Source: an uncultured Peptococcaceae bacterium
Lineage (GTDB): Bacteria; Bacillota; Limnochordia; Darwinibacteriales; Darwinibacteriaceae
NCBI GenBank assembly: GCA_937988745.1
Contig: CALKAR010000174.1
Span: forward strand, 1 to 64,000
Direction: 5' to 3'
DNA: 64,000 nt
The translations under genes were made by a program, and so were the position numbers. Positions within the stretch are counted from its first letter, which is position 1; every line of letters begins with the position of its first letter. Under the pieces are notes generated by a model that saw nothing but the letters and a program-made list of their open reading frames with translations, did not search any database and had not been told where the DNA came from. Positions 57,189 to 64,000 of the stretch are shown piece by piece.

Positions 57189-58349
57189 TCACCTCATTAC
57201 CGCTGCCAAGTTGCCGAGTCCTACCAATACTGTAATTATTAAAAAGAACATGAGTCCTGCGGTGGCCAGCGATGCAAGGATCAAGGTCAGCGTGTTTTCC
57301 AAACTGGCGATGGCCTCCACAACCCGATTGTCCACAATAGGCTGAATCACAGCGTTTGTCAGCTTGTAAATGAGGATAACCGCCCATACTTTAATGATCG
57401 GTACTGCCACTACAAAGAAAACAACTGCCAGGCCGAAGACTCCAACTGCGTTCTTAATCAAAAGCGAACCGCCAGCCACTACTTCCACCGCATCTGCGAA
57501 CATCCCACCAACCACAGGAACAAAGGTCTTGGTGAGAAACTTAGCAGTCCTAAGCGCGACGCCGTCAGCAATTGGGGTCACAGCTCCCCGGACTGTCATC
57601 ACCCCAGAAAAAACAATAAACATCAATCCTAAGATCGTTACCGCAGCCTGCCTAACGAAGCCGGCTAACCGCGATAGGGGCAGTTCTGCAGAAAAATGCG
57701 CAAGAAGTCCGAGCACACCTCCTGCAAAAATCAATGGCAGCAGCAAGTAACGCACCGCAGAGGCTACTGCGCTCACCATAGCAATCAATACAGGATGAAA
57801 GATTGCTGCAGAAGTTATTCCACCTGCAGCAGCCAACAGAGCCGTGAGAGTTGGCAGAATGGCATACATGAAGGAGACCATCCTGTCAATTGTCTCGGTT
57901 GCCAAGTTCATGACCGTGCGGAAACTCTGCAGTCCAATTACGATTATCACTAAGAAACAGATACTCTGTGCCAGCCGTACTACCGCATTCTCACCGAAAG
58001 CTGAGCTCAGACGGGTGAGCATTGCCGAGAGAGCAGCTACCACTACAAGCTGACGGAGAAGCACCGCGCTGAAAACAATCTCTTGGAGAAGCAGGACTAT
58101 AAGCTGCTGAAAGAGATCCCTAATCGACAGTTGTCCGCCCATTCCCGTTAAAATACCTTGAAGGTCAAGAGTAGGAACATAAGCCTGCAGGTCAGGTTCG
58201 ACTAGGTCGGTGTAGCGCACTAAACCATCTAGATCCAATTCCTCGAGTTGAGCCTCGATCGACTCTTCCAGCAGTGATGCTTCCGCATGCTGCTGCATCA
58301 GCAGTACCAAAACGAACAGAAAGATTAGGTAGAACGATTTTTGAGCCAT
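57189..58349 (-). CDS. spoIIIAE: Stage III sporulation protein AE
   Basis: About 386 aa. A signal-like N-terminus (ending QQHAEASLLEES), then several membrane helices with FLVIIVIGLQSF, ILPTLTALLAAAGGITSAAIFHP and GLFVVFSGV-type segments (MFIVFSGVMTVRGAV). Polytopic membrane component of the SpoIIIA complex. ATG at 58349 preferred to the GTG three codons upstream because the GAAGGTGG site overlaps the latter. Confidence 0.93.
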   Translation of the reverse strand: MAQKSFYLIFLFVLVLLMQQHAEASLLEESIEAQLEELDLDGLVRYTDLVEPDLQAYVPTLDLQGILTGMGGQLSIRDLFQQLIVLLLQEIVFSAVLLRQLVVVAALSAMLTRLSSAFGENAVVRLAQSICFLVIIVIGLQSFRTVMNLATETIDRMVSFMYAILPTLTALLAAAGGITSAAIFHPVLIAMVSAVASAVRYLLLPLIFAGGVLGLLAHFSAELPLSRLAGFVRQAAVTILGLMFIVFSGVMTVRGAVTPIADGVALRTAKFLTKTFVPVVGGMFADAVEVVAGGSLLIKNAVGVFGLAVVFFVVAVPIIKVWAVILIYKLTNAVIQPIVDNRVVEAIASLENTLTLILASLATAGLMFFLIITVLVGLGNLAAVMR

Positions 58350-58361
58350 ACAGTCCACCTT

Positions 58362-58754
58362 CTAAAAATCAAGCAAACCGAGCAGTGAGACAAAAATTGC
58401 CTGCACGAGGGGAACGGCCATCAGCAGAATGACTGCTTTGCCCACCAGCTCTATCGCCGAGGCGACTGCTTCTTCGCCGGCCTCACGGCTGAGCACGACA
58501 CCAAACGATGTTATGTAGGCGGCAGCGATGGTCTTCAGCACCGGCGTGAGGTAAACCGAACCCACGTCCCCAAGTTTGGCCATGTCTGCAAAAACCCGAA
58601 TGATATCCGAAAAGCGCGGCATTAGGGCCAGTCCAACTACCGTTACAAAGGCTCCAGCTGTGAGAACAGCCCAAGCAGGGTAATTCTCTCTCAGTTCGGT
58701 CTGAAAGACGGTTACGATTACAGCGAGGGCCACAGCGAGCGGCAGCCAGAGCAT
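58362..58754 (-). CDS. spoIIIAD: Stage III sporulation protein AD
   Basis: 130 aa from the ATG at 58754 (GGGGATGATGAG in front). About four membrane helices; KLGDVGSVYLTPVLKTIAAAY and EAGEEAVASAIELVGKAVILL are conserved family segments. The longer frame to 58826 overlaps spoIIIAC and lacks support. Confidence 0.93.
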   Translation of the reverse strand: MLWLPLAVALAVIVTVFQTELRENYPAWAVLTAGAFVTVVGLALMPRFSDIIRVFADMAKLGDVGSVYLTPVLKTIAAAYITSFGVVLSREAGEEAVASAIELVGKAVILLMAVPLVQAIFVSLLGLLDF

Positions 58755-58765
58755 CTCATCATCCC

Positions 58766-58963
58766 CTACCAGCGGAATACCGCTTCCACGTTTTCGAAGA
58801 GCTGTGCAACCATCTGGACCAACCACAAGAGAACGATAATTACTCCTGCTAGACTCAGCATTTGAGCCTGTTCTTTACGATCGGCCTGTACTAAGAAAAT
58901 ATTCAGCACAGCCACGAGAATGCCCAATCCAGCAATGCGATAAATTGGCGTTAAGTCAGTCAC
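58766..58963 (-). CDS. spoIIIAC: Stage III sporulation protein AC
   Basis: 65 aa from the GTG at 58963 (GAGGGGCG, 6 nt). Two membrane helices: IAGLGILVAVLNIFLVQADR and LSLAGVIIVLLWLVQMV. This is the short SpoIIIAC length; the 89-codon frame to 59035 runs into spoIIIAB. Confidence 0.93.
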   Translation of the reverse strand: MTDLTPIYRIAGLGILVAVLNIFLVQADRKEQAQMLSLAGVIIVLLWLVQMVAQLFENVEAVFRW

Positions 58964-58980
58964 ATGAGTCGCCCCTCTTT

Positions 58981-59490
58981 TCAAGAAATCAGAAGAATTA
59001 TAAGGAGTCCTGTTCCGAAGCCCAAATAACTCCACAAACGGAAATTAAGACGCTTCTCTTCGGCAGCATTTGCATAAGATTCTTCTAGGCGGATACGAGC
59101 TAAGTGCAGATGACGTTTTTGGTCGTCTACTCCACTGGCGCCTAGAACTTCGCCGAGAGCAGCTAGGTCTTCCACAACTTGCTCAGTTATACCCGCTGAC
59201 CGCAGCAGTGACAATCCGGCTGACCAAGCTCTGGAAAATGCTTCGCCAGGGTTTTCCTCTAGGAAGTTAACTACAGCATCTGCAAAGTCTGCTGCAAGTC
59301 CTCCCATCCGCTTGATGCGCTGCAGGGCTGCGGGCAGTGCCGAACGAGAATAGCCAATCTCGGTCTCTAAAAACTGCAGCATAGTAATGAGATCTTTTGT
59401 GTTTTCCACCTGAGAGACAAAACTGCGGGCCACCGTCAATCCCATCATTCCACAGGCTAATACGACCAAGAAAGCCCCGGCTAAGTGCAC
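58981..59490 (-). CDS. spoIIIAB: Stage III sporulation protein AB
   Basis: About 169 aa. N-terminal helix (LAGAFLVVLACGMMGL), a helical cytosolic domain (LITMLQFLETEIGYSRSALP) and a C-terminal helix (YLGFGTGLLIILLIS), the T2SS GspF-like layout of SpoIIIAB. The GTG at 59490 has GGGGTG 5 nt upstream; a TTG six codons earlier does not. Confidence 0.92.
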   Translation of the reverse strand: MHLAGAFLVVLACGMMGLTVARSFVSQVENTKDLITMLQFLETEIGYSRSALPAALQRIKRMGGLAADFADAVVNFLEENPGEAFSRAWSAGLSLLRSAGITEQVVEDLAALGEVLGASGVDDQKRHLHLARIRLEESYANAAEEKRLNFRLWSYLGFGTGLLIILLIS

Positions 59491-59514
59491 AGCATCACCC
59501 CTGTCCAATTAATC

Positions 59515-60408
59515 CTATGTCCGTTTTGCCAGACTTAGAACTTGTTCAATCGTTCCGGGCCCCTTTCGTCTGGATAAGACCACTGCCAGCTCAAACACAC
59601 CCAAGCCTTCCGCGGTCCATCTTCGCGCCCGCACTTGGTTTATGTCCTGGCCGTGACAGGACGCAATTACCGCGACCCCAGAGCGAGCCAGTTCGGCAAG
59701 AGAAACTGAATCATTCGGGTGTCCGATTTCGTCCGTAACCACTACTTGCGGCGACAAGGCACGTACGGCTACGGCTATACCTTCGGCCTTGGGGTAACCA
59801 TCTAAGACATCTGTCTGAGGACCTACGTCCAACTGGGGAATTCCCCGATGACAGGCTGCTATTTCTGAACGCTCGTCCACAATCACAACTTGAAAACCGG
59901 AACCAGCGATCTGTCGTGCGAGATCCCTTAATAAGGTGGTCTTGCCGCAGCCTGGAGGAGAAATAATCAAAGTGGAACGGATCTTTCCCATTCCAGGACA
60001 TACGTGTCCGATAACGGTGTCAGCTGCTCCTTTAATCTGACGTGCTACCCTAATGCTCAGCGATGAAACCGAATGGATAGTCTTGACTCTACCTCCCTCT
60101 AATACAGCCCGCCCGCAGAATCCAACACGATGACCGCCAGGTATTGTCAAATATCCAGAGCGCAGTTCCTCTTCCCAGGCATACCAAGAGCTGTTGGTCA
60201 AAATCTGGACAGTGCGCGCTAAATCATCAGGGGAAACACGATATGCCCGTTCCAATGTTGTGGCTGTACCTCGTTCGTCGAGAAAGATATATCCCGCCCG
60301 AGTCTTTACTGTCAGCGGCTGATTGGCCCGCAGCCGAATTTCTTCTAGGCCGTGCAGAGAGCTGTACTCTAAGATCTTGCGTATCCTAGGAGCAATAGAC
60401 TCGTACAT
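59515..60408 (-). CDS. spoIIIAA: Stage III sporulation protein AA (secretion-type ATPase)
   Basis: 297 aa. Walker A in ISPPGCGKTTLLRDLARQI, Walker B region VVIVDERSEIAAC, and SPQVVVTDEIGHPND. ATPase of the SpoIIIA-SpoIIQ channel in the mother cell. First gene of the eight-gene operon; GGGGAGGTGGAGG ribosome site. A candidate sigma-E promoter lies upstream. Confidence 0.95.
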   Translation of the reverse strand: MYESIAPRIRKILEYSSLHGLEEIRLRANQPLTVKTRAGYIFLDERGTATTLERAYRVSPDDLARTVQILTNSSWYAWEEELRSGYLTIPGGHRVGFCGRAVLEGGRVKTIHSVSSLSIRVARQIKGAADTVIGHVCPGMGKIRSTLIISPPGCGKTTLLRDLARQIAGSGFQVVIVDERSEIAACHRGIPQLDVGPQTDVLDGYPKAEGIAVAVRALSPQVVVTDEIGHPNDSVSLAELARSGVAVIASCHGQDINQVRARRWTAEGLGVFELAVVLSRRKGPGTIEQVLSLAKRT

Positions 60409-60435
60409 GGTTCCTCCACCTCCCCGCGCTGCTCA

Positions 60436-60464
60436 TATATATGCTGACAGTGGACAAGTTATGC
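60436..60464 (-). promoter_or_regulatory. Candidate sigma-E promoter of the spoIIIA operon
   Basis: GCATAAC (60458-60464), 14-nt spacer, CATATATA (60436-60443), close to the mother-cell sigma-E pattern (ATA at -35, CATA at -10). It lies between the upstream terminator and spoIIIAA; in B. subtilis this operon is sigma-E dependent. Match is by eye only. Confidence 0.5.
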
Positions 60465-60467
60465 AAT

Positions 60468-60495
60468 AAAAAAGCCGGCGCTTTTCAGCGCCGAC
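60468..60495 (-). terminator. Intrinsic terminator between the zinc-ribbon gene and spoIIIAA
   Basis: GTCGGCGCT / AGCGCCGGC (9 bp with one G-U), GAAA-type loop, six Ts; 13 nt after the stop of the upstream gene. Confidence 0.9.
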
Positions 60496-60508
60496 TCAAG
60501 GCATATCG

Positions 60509-60961
60509 TCAGTCTTCATCGTCTTCCTCTAAATCGGAAAAGATCTCTTCGTCTAATTCTTCACTGTCGAAGACAGTTCCGCCGCAGTTAGGACAGGTAA
60601 TCCGCACATCATCGTCATAGAGGAACTCTTCTTCAAACTGCACCTCTTCACCGCATTCGGGACATTCCATGCGCACCATGGGGTCATAGCCATGGTCATG
60701 GTCGTGGTCATGATGATGTCCGCAGCACTCATGTTCTTCTGCGTAATACTCGTCTTCGAGTTCTGCTAAATCAAGATCGATTTCCTCTACGTAATCTTCC
60801 AGTTCTGCCTGGACTAAACCGAGCGTATCGAGCTCTTCAGAAATATCACCCAGAAGCTCAAGCATCTTTTGGAACATGAACCGGACCCGCTCTTCACCGA
60901 ACTTCGTGTCGCCGTCCATGATCCCTTTGAGATAGGCAATCTTCTCCCTAATGGTTTCCAT
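60509..60961 (-). CDS. Zinc-ribbon protein with CD1247-type N-terminal domain
   Basis: About 150 aa. A helical N-terminus (METIREKIAYLKGIMDG) resembles the CD1247 N-terminal domain family of Clostridia. A very acidic middle carries a His-rich cluster GHHHDHDHDHG (about 83-93), followed by a zinc ribbon (CPECGEE and CPNCGGT) and an acidic tail. Function unknown; metal binding or storage is plausible. Lies 24 nt after efp and before the spoIIIA operon. Confidence 0.7.
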   Translation of the reverse strand: METIREKIAYLKGIMDGDTKFGEERVRFMFQKMLELLGDISEELDTLGLVQAELEDYVEEIDLDLAELEDEYYAEEHECCGHHHDHDHDHGYDPMVRMECPECGEEVQFEEEFLYDDDVRITCPNCGGTVFDSEELDEEIFSDLEEDDED

Positions 60962-60985
60962 CACACTCACCCACCTTATTTGGTA

Positions 60986-61543
60986 TTATGCCCGGGAGAG
61001 GTATTCTCCAGTACGGGTGTCAATCTTGAGTACATCCCCTTCCTCAATAAAGAGGGGGACTTGAATCGTAATACCAGTTTCCAGAGTAGCGGGTTTGGTG
61101 GCTCCAGTTGCCGTATCACCTTTAAATCCAGGTTCTGTATGAACGACCTTCAGATTTACAGTCGTGGGCAGATCAACACCAATCGCTTGGTTCTGATAGA
61201 ACTGGATACCGATCGTCATATTTTCTAGCAGATAGTTGGGAGCATCGCCCAAGTCATCCTTCATGAGAGTAATCTGCTCATAGTTTTCTGTATCCATGAA
61301 GTAATACTCATTACCGGTGTTGTACAGATACTGCATATCGCGGGTCTCAATATGAGCGCGGGAAACTTTCTCGCCTGCCCGGAATGTATGTTCAATGGTA
61401 CCGCCAGTACGAATGTTCTTCAACTTGGTGCGCACAAAAGCTGCGCCTTTACCTGGTTTTACATGGAGAAAATCAACCACAGTGTATATTTCTCCATCCC
61501 ATTCAATCGTCAGTCCTGTACGTAAGTCATTCACTGAAATCAT
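60986..61543 (-). CDS. efp: Elongation factor P
   Basis: 185 aa, standard. Three beta domains; the tip loop reads VKPGKGAAFVRTK with Lys in the modifiable position. Relieves ribosome stalling at polyproline. pepQ-efp adjacency is standard in Bacillota (yqhT-efp-spoIIIAA). Confidence 0.97.
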   Translation of the reverse strand: MISVNDLRTGLTIEWDGEIYTVVDFLHVKPGKGAAFVRTKLKNIRTGGTIEHTFRAGEKVSRAHIETRDMQYLYNTGNEYYFMDTENYEQITLMKDDLGDAPNYLLENMTIGIQFYQNQAIGVDLPTTVNLKVVHTEPGFKGDTATGATKPATLETGITIQVPLFIEEGDVLKIDTRTGEYLSRA

Positions 61544-61569
61544 TGCTAAACCTTCCTCCCACTAGCACT

Positions 61570-62634
61570 TTATTCCACAACATAGAGCTCTTTGAAGGTG
61601 GATGAGAGTATTTCGCTGCCTGATTCGGTCACAACAACCAAATCCTCAATGCGAACACCGCCGAAATCGGGCAGGTAAATCCCCGGCTCAACGGTTACAA
61701 CCATCCCCGGTTCCAGCACGGTTTCATCTTTCTGCGACAGGCGGGGGCGTTCATGAATTTCCAAGCCAACTCCATGGCCCAAACCATGGCCGAAGTACTG
61801 ACCATAGCCGCCATCGGCAATTATGTCACGAGCCACGCTGTCCACTTGCTTTCCGGTCATACCAGGCTTTACTGCAGCCAGTGCTTCGAGCTGAGCCTGA
61901 AGAACCAGGTCGTAAATAACCATATGTTCTTCAGTTGGTTCACCAATGACAACCGTCCGAGTCATGTCTGAACAGTAACCTTCGAACACACAGCCAAAGT
62001 CCATTACGACAAAGTCTCCGTGGGCAAAAACTCGATTTCCAGGTTCAGCATGTGGCAAAGCGGATCGTTCACCAGCCGCTACGATCGGCCTAAACGAAAC
62101 ACCACTTGCACCCGCTTTGCGCATGGTAAACTCTAGTTCCAAAGCAATTTCAAGCTCAGTAACTCCGGGACGCAGCTGCGGCAAGACATGGGCAAAGGCA
62201 TGATCTGCAATGGCGGCAGCTCGGCGGATCTTCTCGATCTCCTCCGGAGTCTTCACCATACGGACTGCTTCCACAATGCCTTCAGTTTCAACGATCTCAG
62301 CAGAAAAAGCTTTCTGCCAAGACTTAAACTGATTCACCGTAATATGCGGCGCTTCAATGGCTACTGCCTTTACGCCTTCCGCATCAATTAATTCGGCGAT
62401 AGACTGCTCATATTCATCGACTTGGATGATTTCCCATCCTGGGCACTGGCCTTTGGCCTGCTCGATGTAACGGAAATCTGTTAGGAGTGCTTTTCTGTTT
62501 TCCGAAATCCAGACAGTCCCGGCTGACCCGGTAAAACCGGTCAGATACCGACGGTTTACTGGGCTCGTCACGACAAATGCCTGCGCACCCAAATCCCGAA
62601 TTTTGGTCAGTATCCCTTCAATTGTCTTACTCAT
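61570..62634 (-). CDS. pepQ: Xaa-Pro dipeptidase / aminopeptidase P family (M24)
   Basis: 354 aa. Creatinase-type N-domain and a pita-bread catalytic domain with metal ligands in FVVMDFGCVFEGYCSDMTRT, GHGLGHGVGLEIHE and VTVEPGIYLPDFGGVRIED. Cleaves N-terminal residues before proline. Upstream of efp as in B. subtilis yqhT. Confidence 0.93.
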   Translation of the reverse strand: MSKTIEGILTKIRDLGAQAFVVTSPVNRRYLTGFTGSAGTVWISENRKALLTDFRYIEQAKGQCPGWEIIQVDEYEQSIAELIDAEGVKAVAIEAPHITVNQFKSWQKAFSAEIVETEGIVEAVRMVKTPEEIEKIRRAAAIADHAFAHVLPQLRPGVTELEIALELEFTMRKAGASGVSFRPIVAAGERSALPHAEPGNRVFAHGDFVVMDFGCVFEGYCSDMTRTVVIGEPTEEHMVIYDLVLQAQLEALAAVKPGMTGKQVDSVARDIIADGGYGQYFGHGLGHGVGLEIHERPRLSQKDETVLEPGMVVTVEPGIYLPDFGGVRIEDLVVVTESGSEILSSTFKELYVVE

Positions 62635-62718
62635 ATGTATCCCCCTCTGCCTTGGCTGTCACCCGTTTCCTTTCTCCCTTATGATTGGAAATTCCTGCCC
62701 AAGTTAACCACCAACATG

Positions 62719-62740
62719 AAAAAACCCCCTCGCAGGGGTA
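62719..62740 (-). terminator. Intrinsic terminator after the 64-aa gene
   Basis: ACCCCT / AGGGGGT with a GCG loop and six Ts, starting directly at the stop codon of the small gene. Confidence 0.85.
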
Positions 62741-62935
62741 CTAAGAGACATTCCGGGTAAAAAACAAGGTGACATTCACTGCAGTCTTGCCGCGCTTTAA
62801 ACCAACATCGGCCAGTTGGTAATTGCGCAACTCCGGATTCTCTGTCTTCAAGCGGCGCACAACATCCCGAATTGTGTTTAAAAGATCCAAGCTGTTTTGG
62901 TATGGAATTACTTCTCGATAAACATATGACTGCAT
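62741..62935 (-). CDS. Small conserved-looking protein of unknown function
   Basis: 64 aa from the ATG at 62935. Sequence is hydrophilic and mixed alpha/beta (YREVIPYQNSLDLLNTIRDV, ENPELRNYQLADVGLKRG, VNVTLFFTRNV); no motif recognised. Probably real: correct-looking ribosome site GGAGGG 6 nt before the ATG and an immediate terminator. That ribosome site is the 3' arm of a strong hairpin. Not recognised as any family. Confidence 0.6.
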   Translation of the reverse strand: MQSYVYREVIPYQNSLDLLNTIRDVVRRLKTENPELRNYQLADVGLKRGKTAVNVTLFFTRNVS

Positions 62936-62941
62936 AATCAT

Positions 62942-62985
62942 CCCTCCGTGCACGCTCTCCTTTTAATCAGAGTATGCACGGAGGG
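62942..62985 (-). promoter_or_regulatory. Strong hairpin sequestering the ribosome site of the 64-aa gene
   Basis: CCCTCCGTGCA (62975-62985) pairs perfectly with TGCACGGAGGG (62942-62952), 11 bp, extended by further pairs (CTCT/AGAG) toward a 10-nt loop. No T tract follows, so it is unlikely to be a terminator. It hides GGAGGG of the next gene. Confidence 0.7.
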
Positions 62986-63003
62986 CATCTGAGTTATTCA
63001 AAA

Positions 63004-64000
63004 TTATTTAGATTTCGGTCCAATTAAACACGGCCTAATTGTATACGACACACCTGCAGGCAGAAATACCTTGAGGCGATAATCTGTTTTTCGCGCCGAT
63101 ACCCAGCCTAATCCGTGGATGAGCAGGTCTGAATTCCGAGGAAGTTTCACTTTATGCTCAACCCATTCCTGAACTGGGCAGTGTATGCGGTAGTCACTAG
63201 TCCATTTTGCTAACAGGCGTTCATTGGAACGCTCCCAGTCTACACCGGAGCCGCAGTAGCCGATTAAAAGGCCATCAGCGCCTGCTCCCTCACAAAGAAC
63301 AGCAGCTCTGCCCGGAATGTGCATAATCTGGCCGGGACCTATGGGTAACAGCTTAGAACTGAGGCGACGGCTGGGAATTAACTCTCGAGCACAGCTAGCA
63401 CAAAGCATGTCGCTGATGCGTCCCTGCGGAACAAAACCGGGCGAGTCAGCCAGCTCGCTTCCTGTAGCCAGTTCCCAGCGAGACCAGGATACTGTTGTTC
63501 CTGGATAGGCAGAAACTGTTGGTTTTGCGGTATGCCCTCTCATGCGGCCCAAGCGCATGCTGAGCAGACGCGAAATCACATGTGACTTGCCCACATTAGT
63601 CACTCCGGCCACTAAAATCCGGCGCTGCTCGGCCTCTATCCAAGCAGCTAGTTCACGAAAGCCAAAGCCATTTAACGCGCTGACTAGCAGTATTTCAGCT
63701 GATATACCCAGCTGCTTAAGACGGCGCCGCACCCAAACCTCTACCTCCTCTACCGGTGTCTGCGCCGGAAGGAGGTCCACTTTGTTGACTAAAACAAGCA
63801 GCGGCTTGCGGCTTAAATACATAACCAAATCTTTAGGCAGACCTGCTTCAAAATCAATCAGATCGACTACCAAAATCACATGATCTGCCCATGCCACTCC
63901 TTCGCGCAAGGCCCTGGCAGAAGCATCTGCAACTACTGGCCCAAGCTCATCGCGGCCATAATGAGTGATCCGAAAACACCGCTGGCAGATAGGTTCTCCT
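63004..64000 (-). CDS. yqeH: YqeH-type circularly permuted GTPase, 5' end outside the window
   Basis: At least 332 aa; the frame is open to the window edge. Upstream of LREGVAWADH the frame continues as ICQRCFRITHYGRDELGP, half of the N-terminal four-Cys zinc finger of YqeH. GTPase motifs are in permuted order: NKVDLL (G4), SALNG (G5), GVTNVGKS (G1), PGTT (G2), DSPGF (G3). YqeH acts in 30S ribosome assembly. The true start lies beyond position 64000. Confidence 0.92.
   Translation of the reverse strand, partial: GEPICQRCFRITHYGRDELGPVVADASARALREGVAWADHVILVVDLIDFEAGLPKDLVMYLSRKPLLVLVNKVDLLPAQTPVEEVEVWVRRRLKQLGISAEILLVSALNGFGFRELAAWIEAEQRRILVAGVTNVGKSHVISRLLSMRLGRMRGHTAKPTVSAYPGTTVSWSRWELATGSELADSPGFVPQGRISDMLCASCARELIPSRRLSSKLLPIGPGQIMHIPGRAAVLCEGAGADGLLIGYCGSGVDWERSNERLLAKWTSDYRIHCPVQEWVEHKVKLPRNSDLLIHGLGWVSARKTDYRLKVFLPAGVSYTIRPCLIGPKSK

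Noticed and set aside
1..64000. tRNA, rRNA, CRISPR arrays, insertion sequences, prophage genes
   Set aside because: I looked for repeat-spacer patterns, transposase/integrase-like proteins and T-arm/anticodon patterns and saw none; a dedicated tRNA and repeat scan would settle it.

Overview
The window is a chromosomal core segment from an endospore-forming, probably anaerobic Bacillota (Firmicutes) bacterium. The evidence is Spo0A, SpoIVB, the complete spoIIIA operon (AA to AH), dipicolinate synthase (dpaA/dpaB), SleB and LysM cortex proteins, and a coenzyme B12-dependent glutamate mutase cluster. Gene order follows Bacillus/Clostridium synteny in long blocks. I cannot name a genus; a deep Clostridia or Limnochordia-like lineage is my inference. 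Every recognised gene is on the minus strand except one (SH3/GH18-like, 24487-25740), so the text below reads from high to low coordinates.

Right part (64000-41700): yqeH (5' end cut off by the window edge), a 64-aa unknown, pepQ-efp-zinc-ribbon gene, spoIIIAA-AH, accBC, asp23-amaP-nusB, a Kae1-like gene, xseA-xseB-ispA, oapA, then an 851-bp protein-free stretch that I read as the large structured OLE RNA with its own promoter and terminator. It continues with dxs-tlyA-nadK-argR-recN-spoIVB.

Middle (40250-31500): between spoIVB and spo0A, which are normally adjacent, sits a nine-gene run: glmS, glmL, glmE, an AtuA-family gene, a DUF4387 gene, methylaspartate ammonia-lyase, a class I fumarase/mesaconase alpha subunit, and a P-loop protein with an alanyl-tRNA-editing-like tail, ending in spo0A itself. 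A perfect intrinsic terminator lies inside the spoIVB reading frame just upstream, and another follows spo0A. The master sporulation regulator therefore looks like the last gene of a glutamate-fermentation operon, and its receiver domain lacks the acidic metal-binding pair.

Left-middle (31500-11000): steA-steB with two glycosyltransferase-type genes; cortex and cell-wall enzymes (sleB, two NodB-fold deacetylases); the lone plus-strand degenerate GH18 protein; an M16 protease, a dimeric dUTPase, a possible outer-membrane beta-barrel protein, ymxH and a YflT-domain protein; then dapB-dpaA-dpaB-asd-dapG-dapA (lysine, diaminopimelate and dipicolinate synthesis), RNase J, tepA, ylzJ, a Na/Pi-cotransporter-type protein and uppP.

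Left end (10200-1): yggS-sepF-yggT-ylmH-divIVA (division cluster), ileS behind a T-box leader, a DUF5665 gene, a DksA/TraR-type gene, lspA, rluD, then pyrR and uraA, each preceded by a PyrR-binding RNA element of a different regulatory type. I see no tRNA, rRNA, CRISPR array, insertion sequence or prophage gene.
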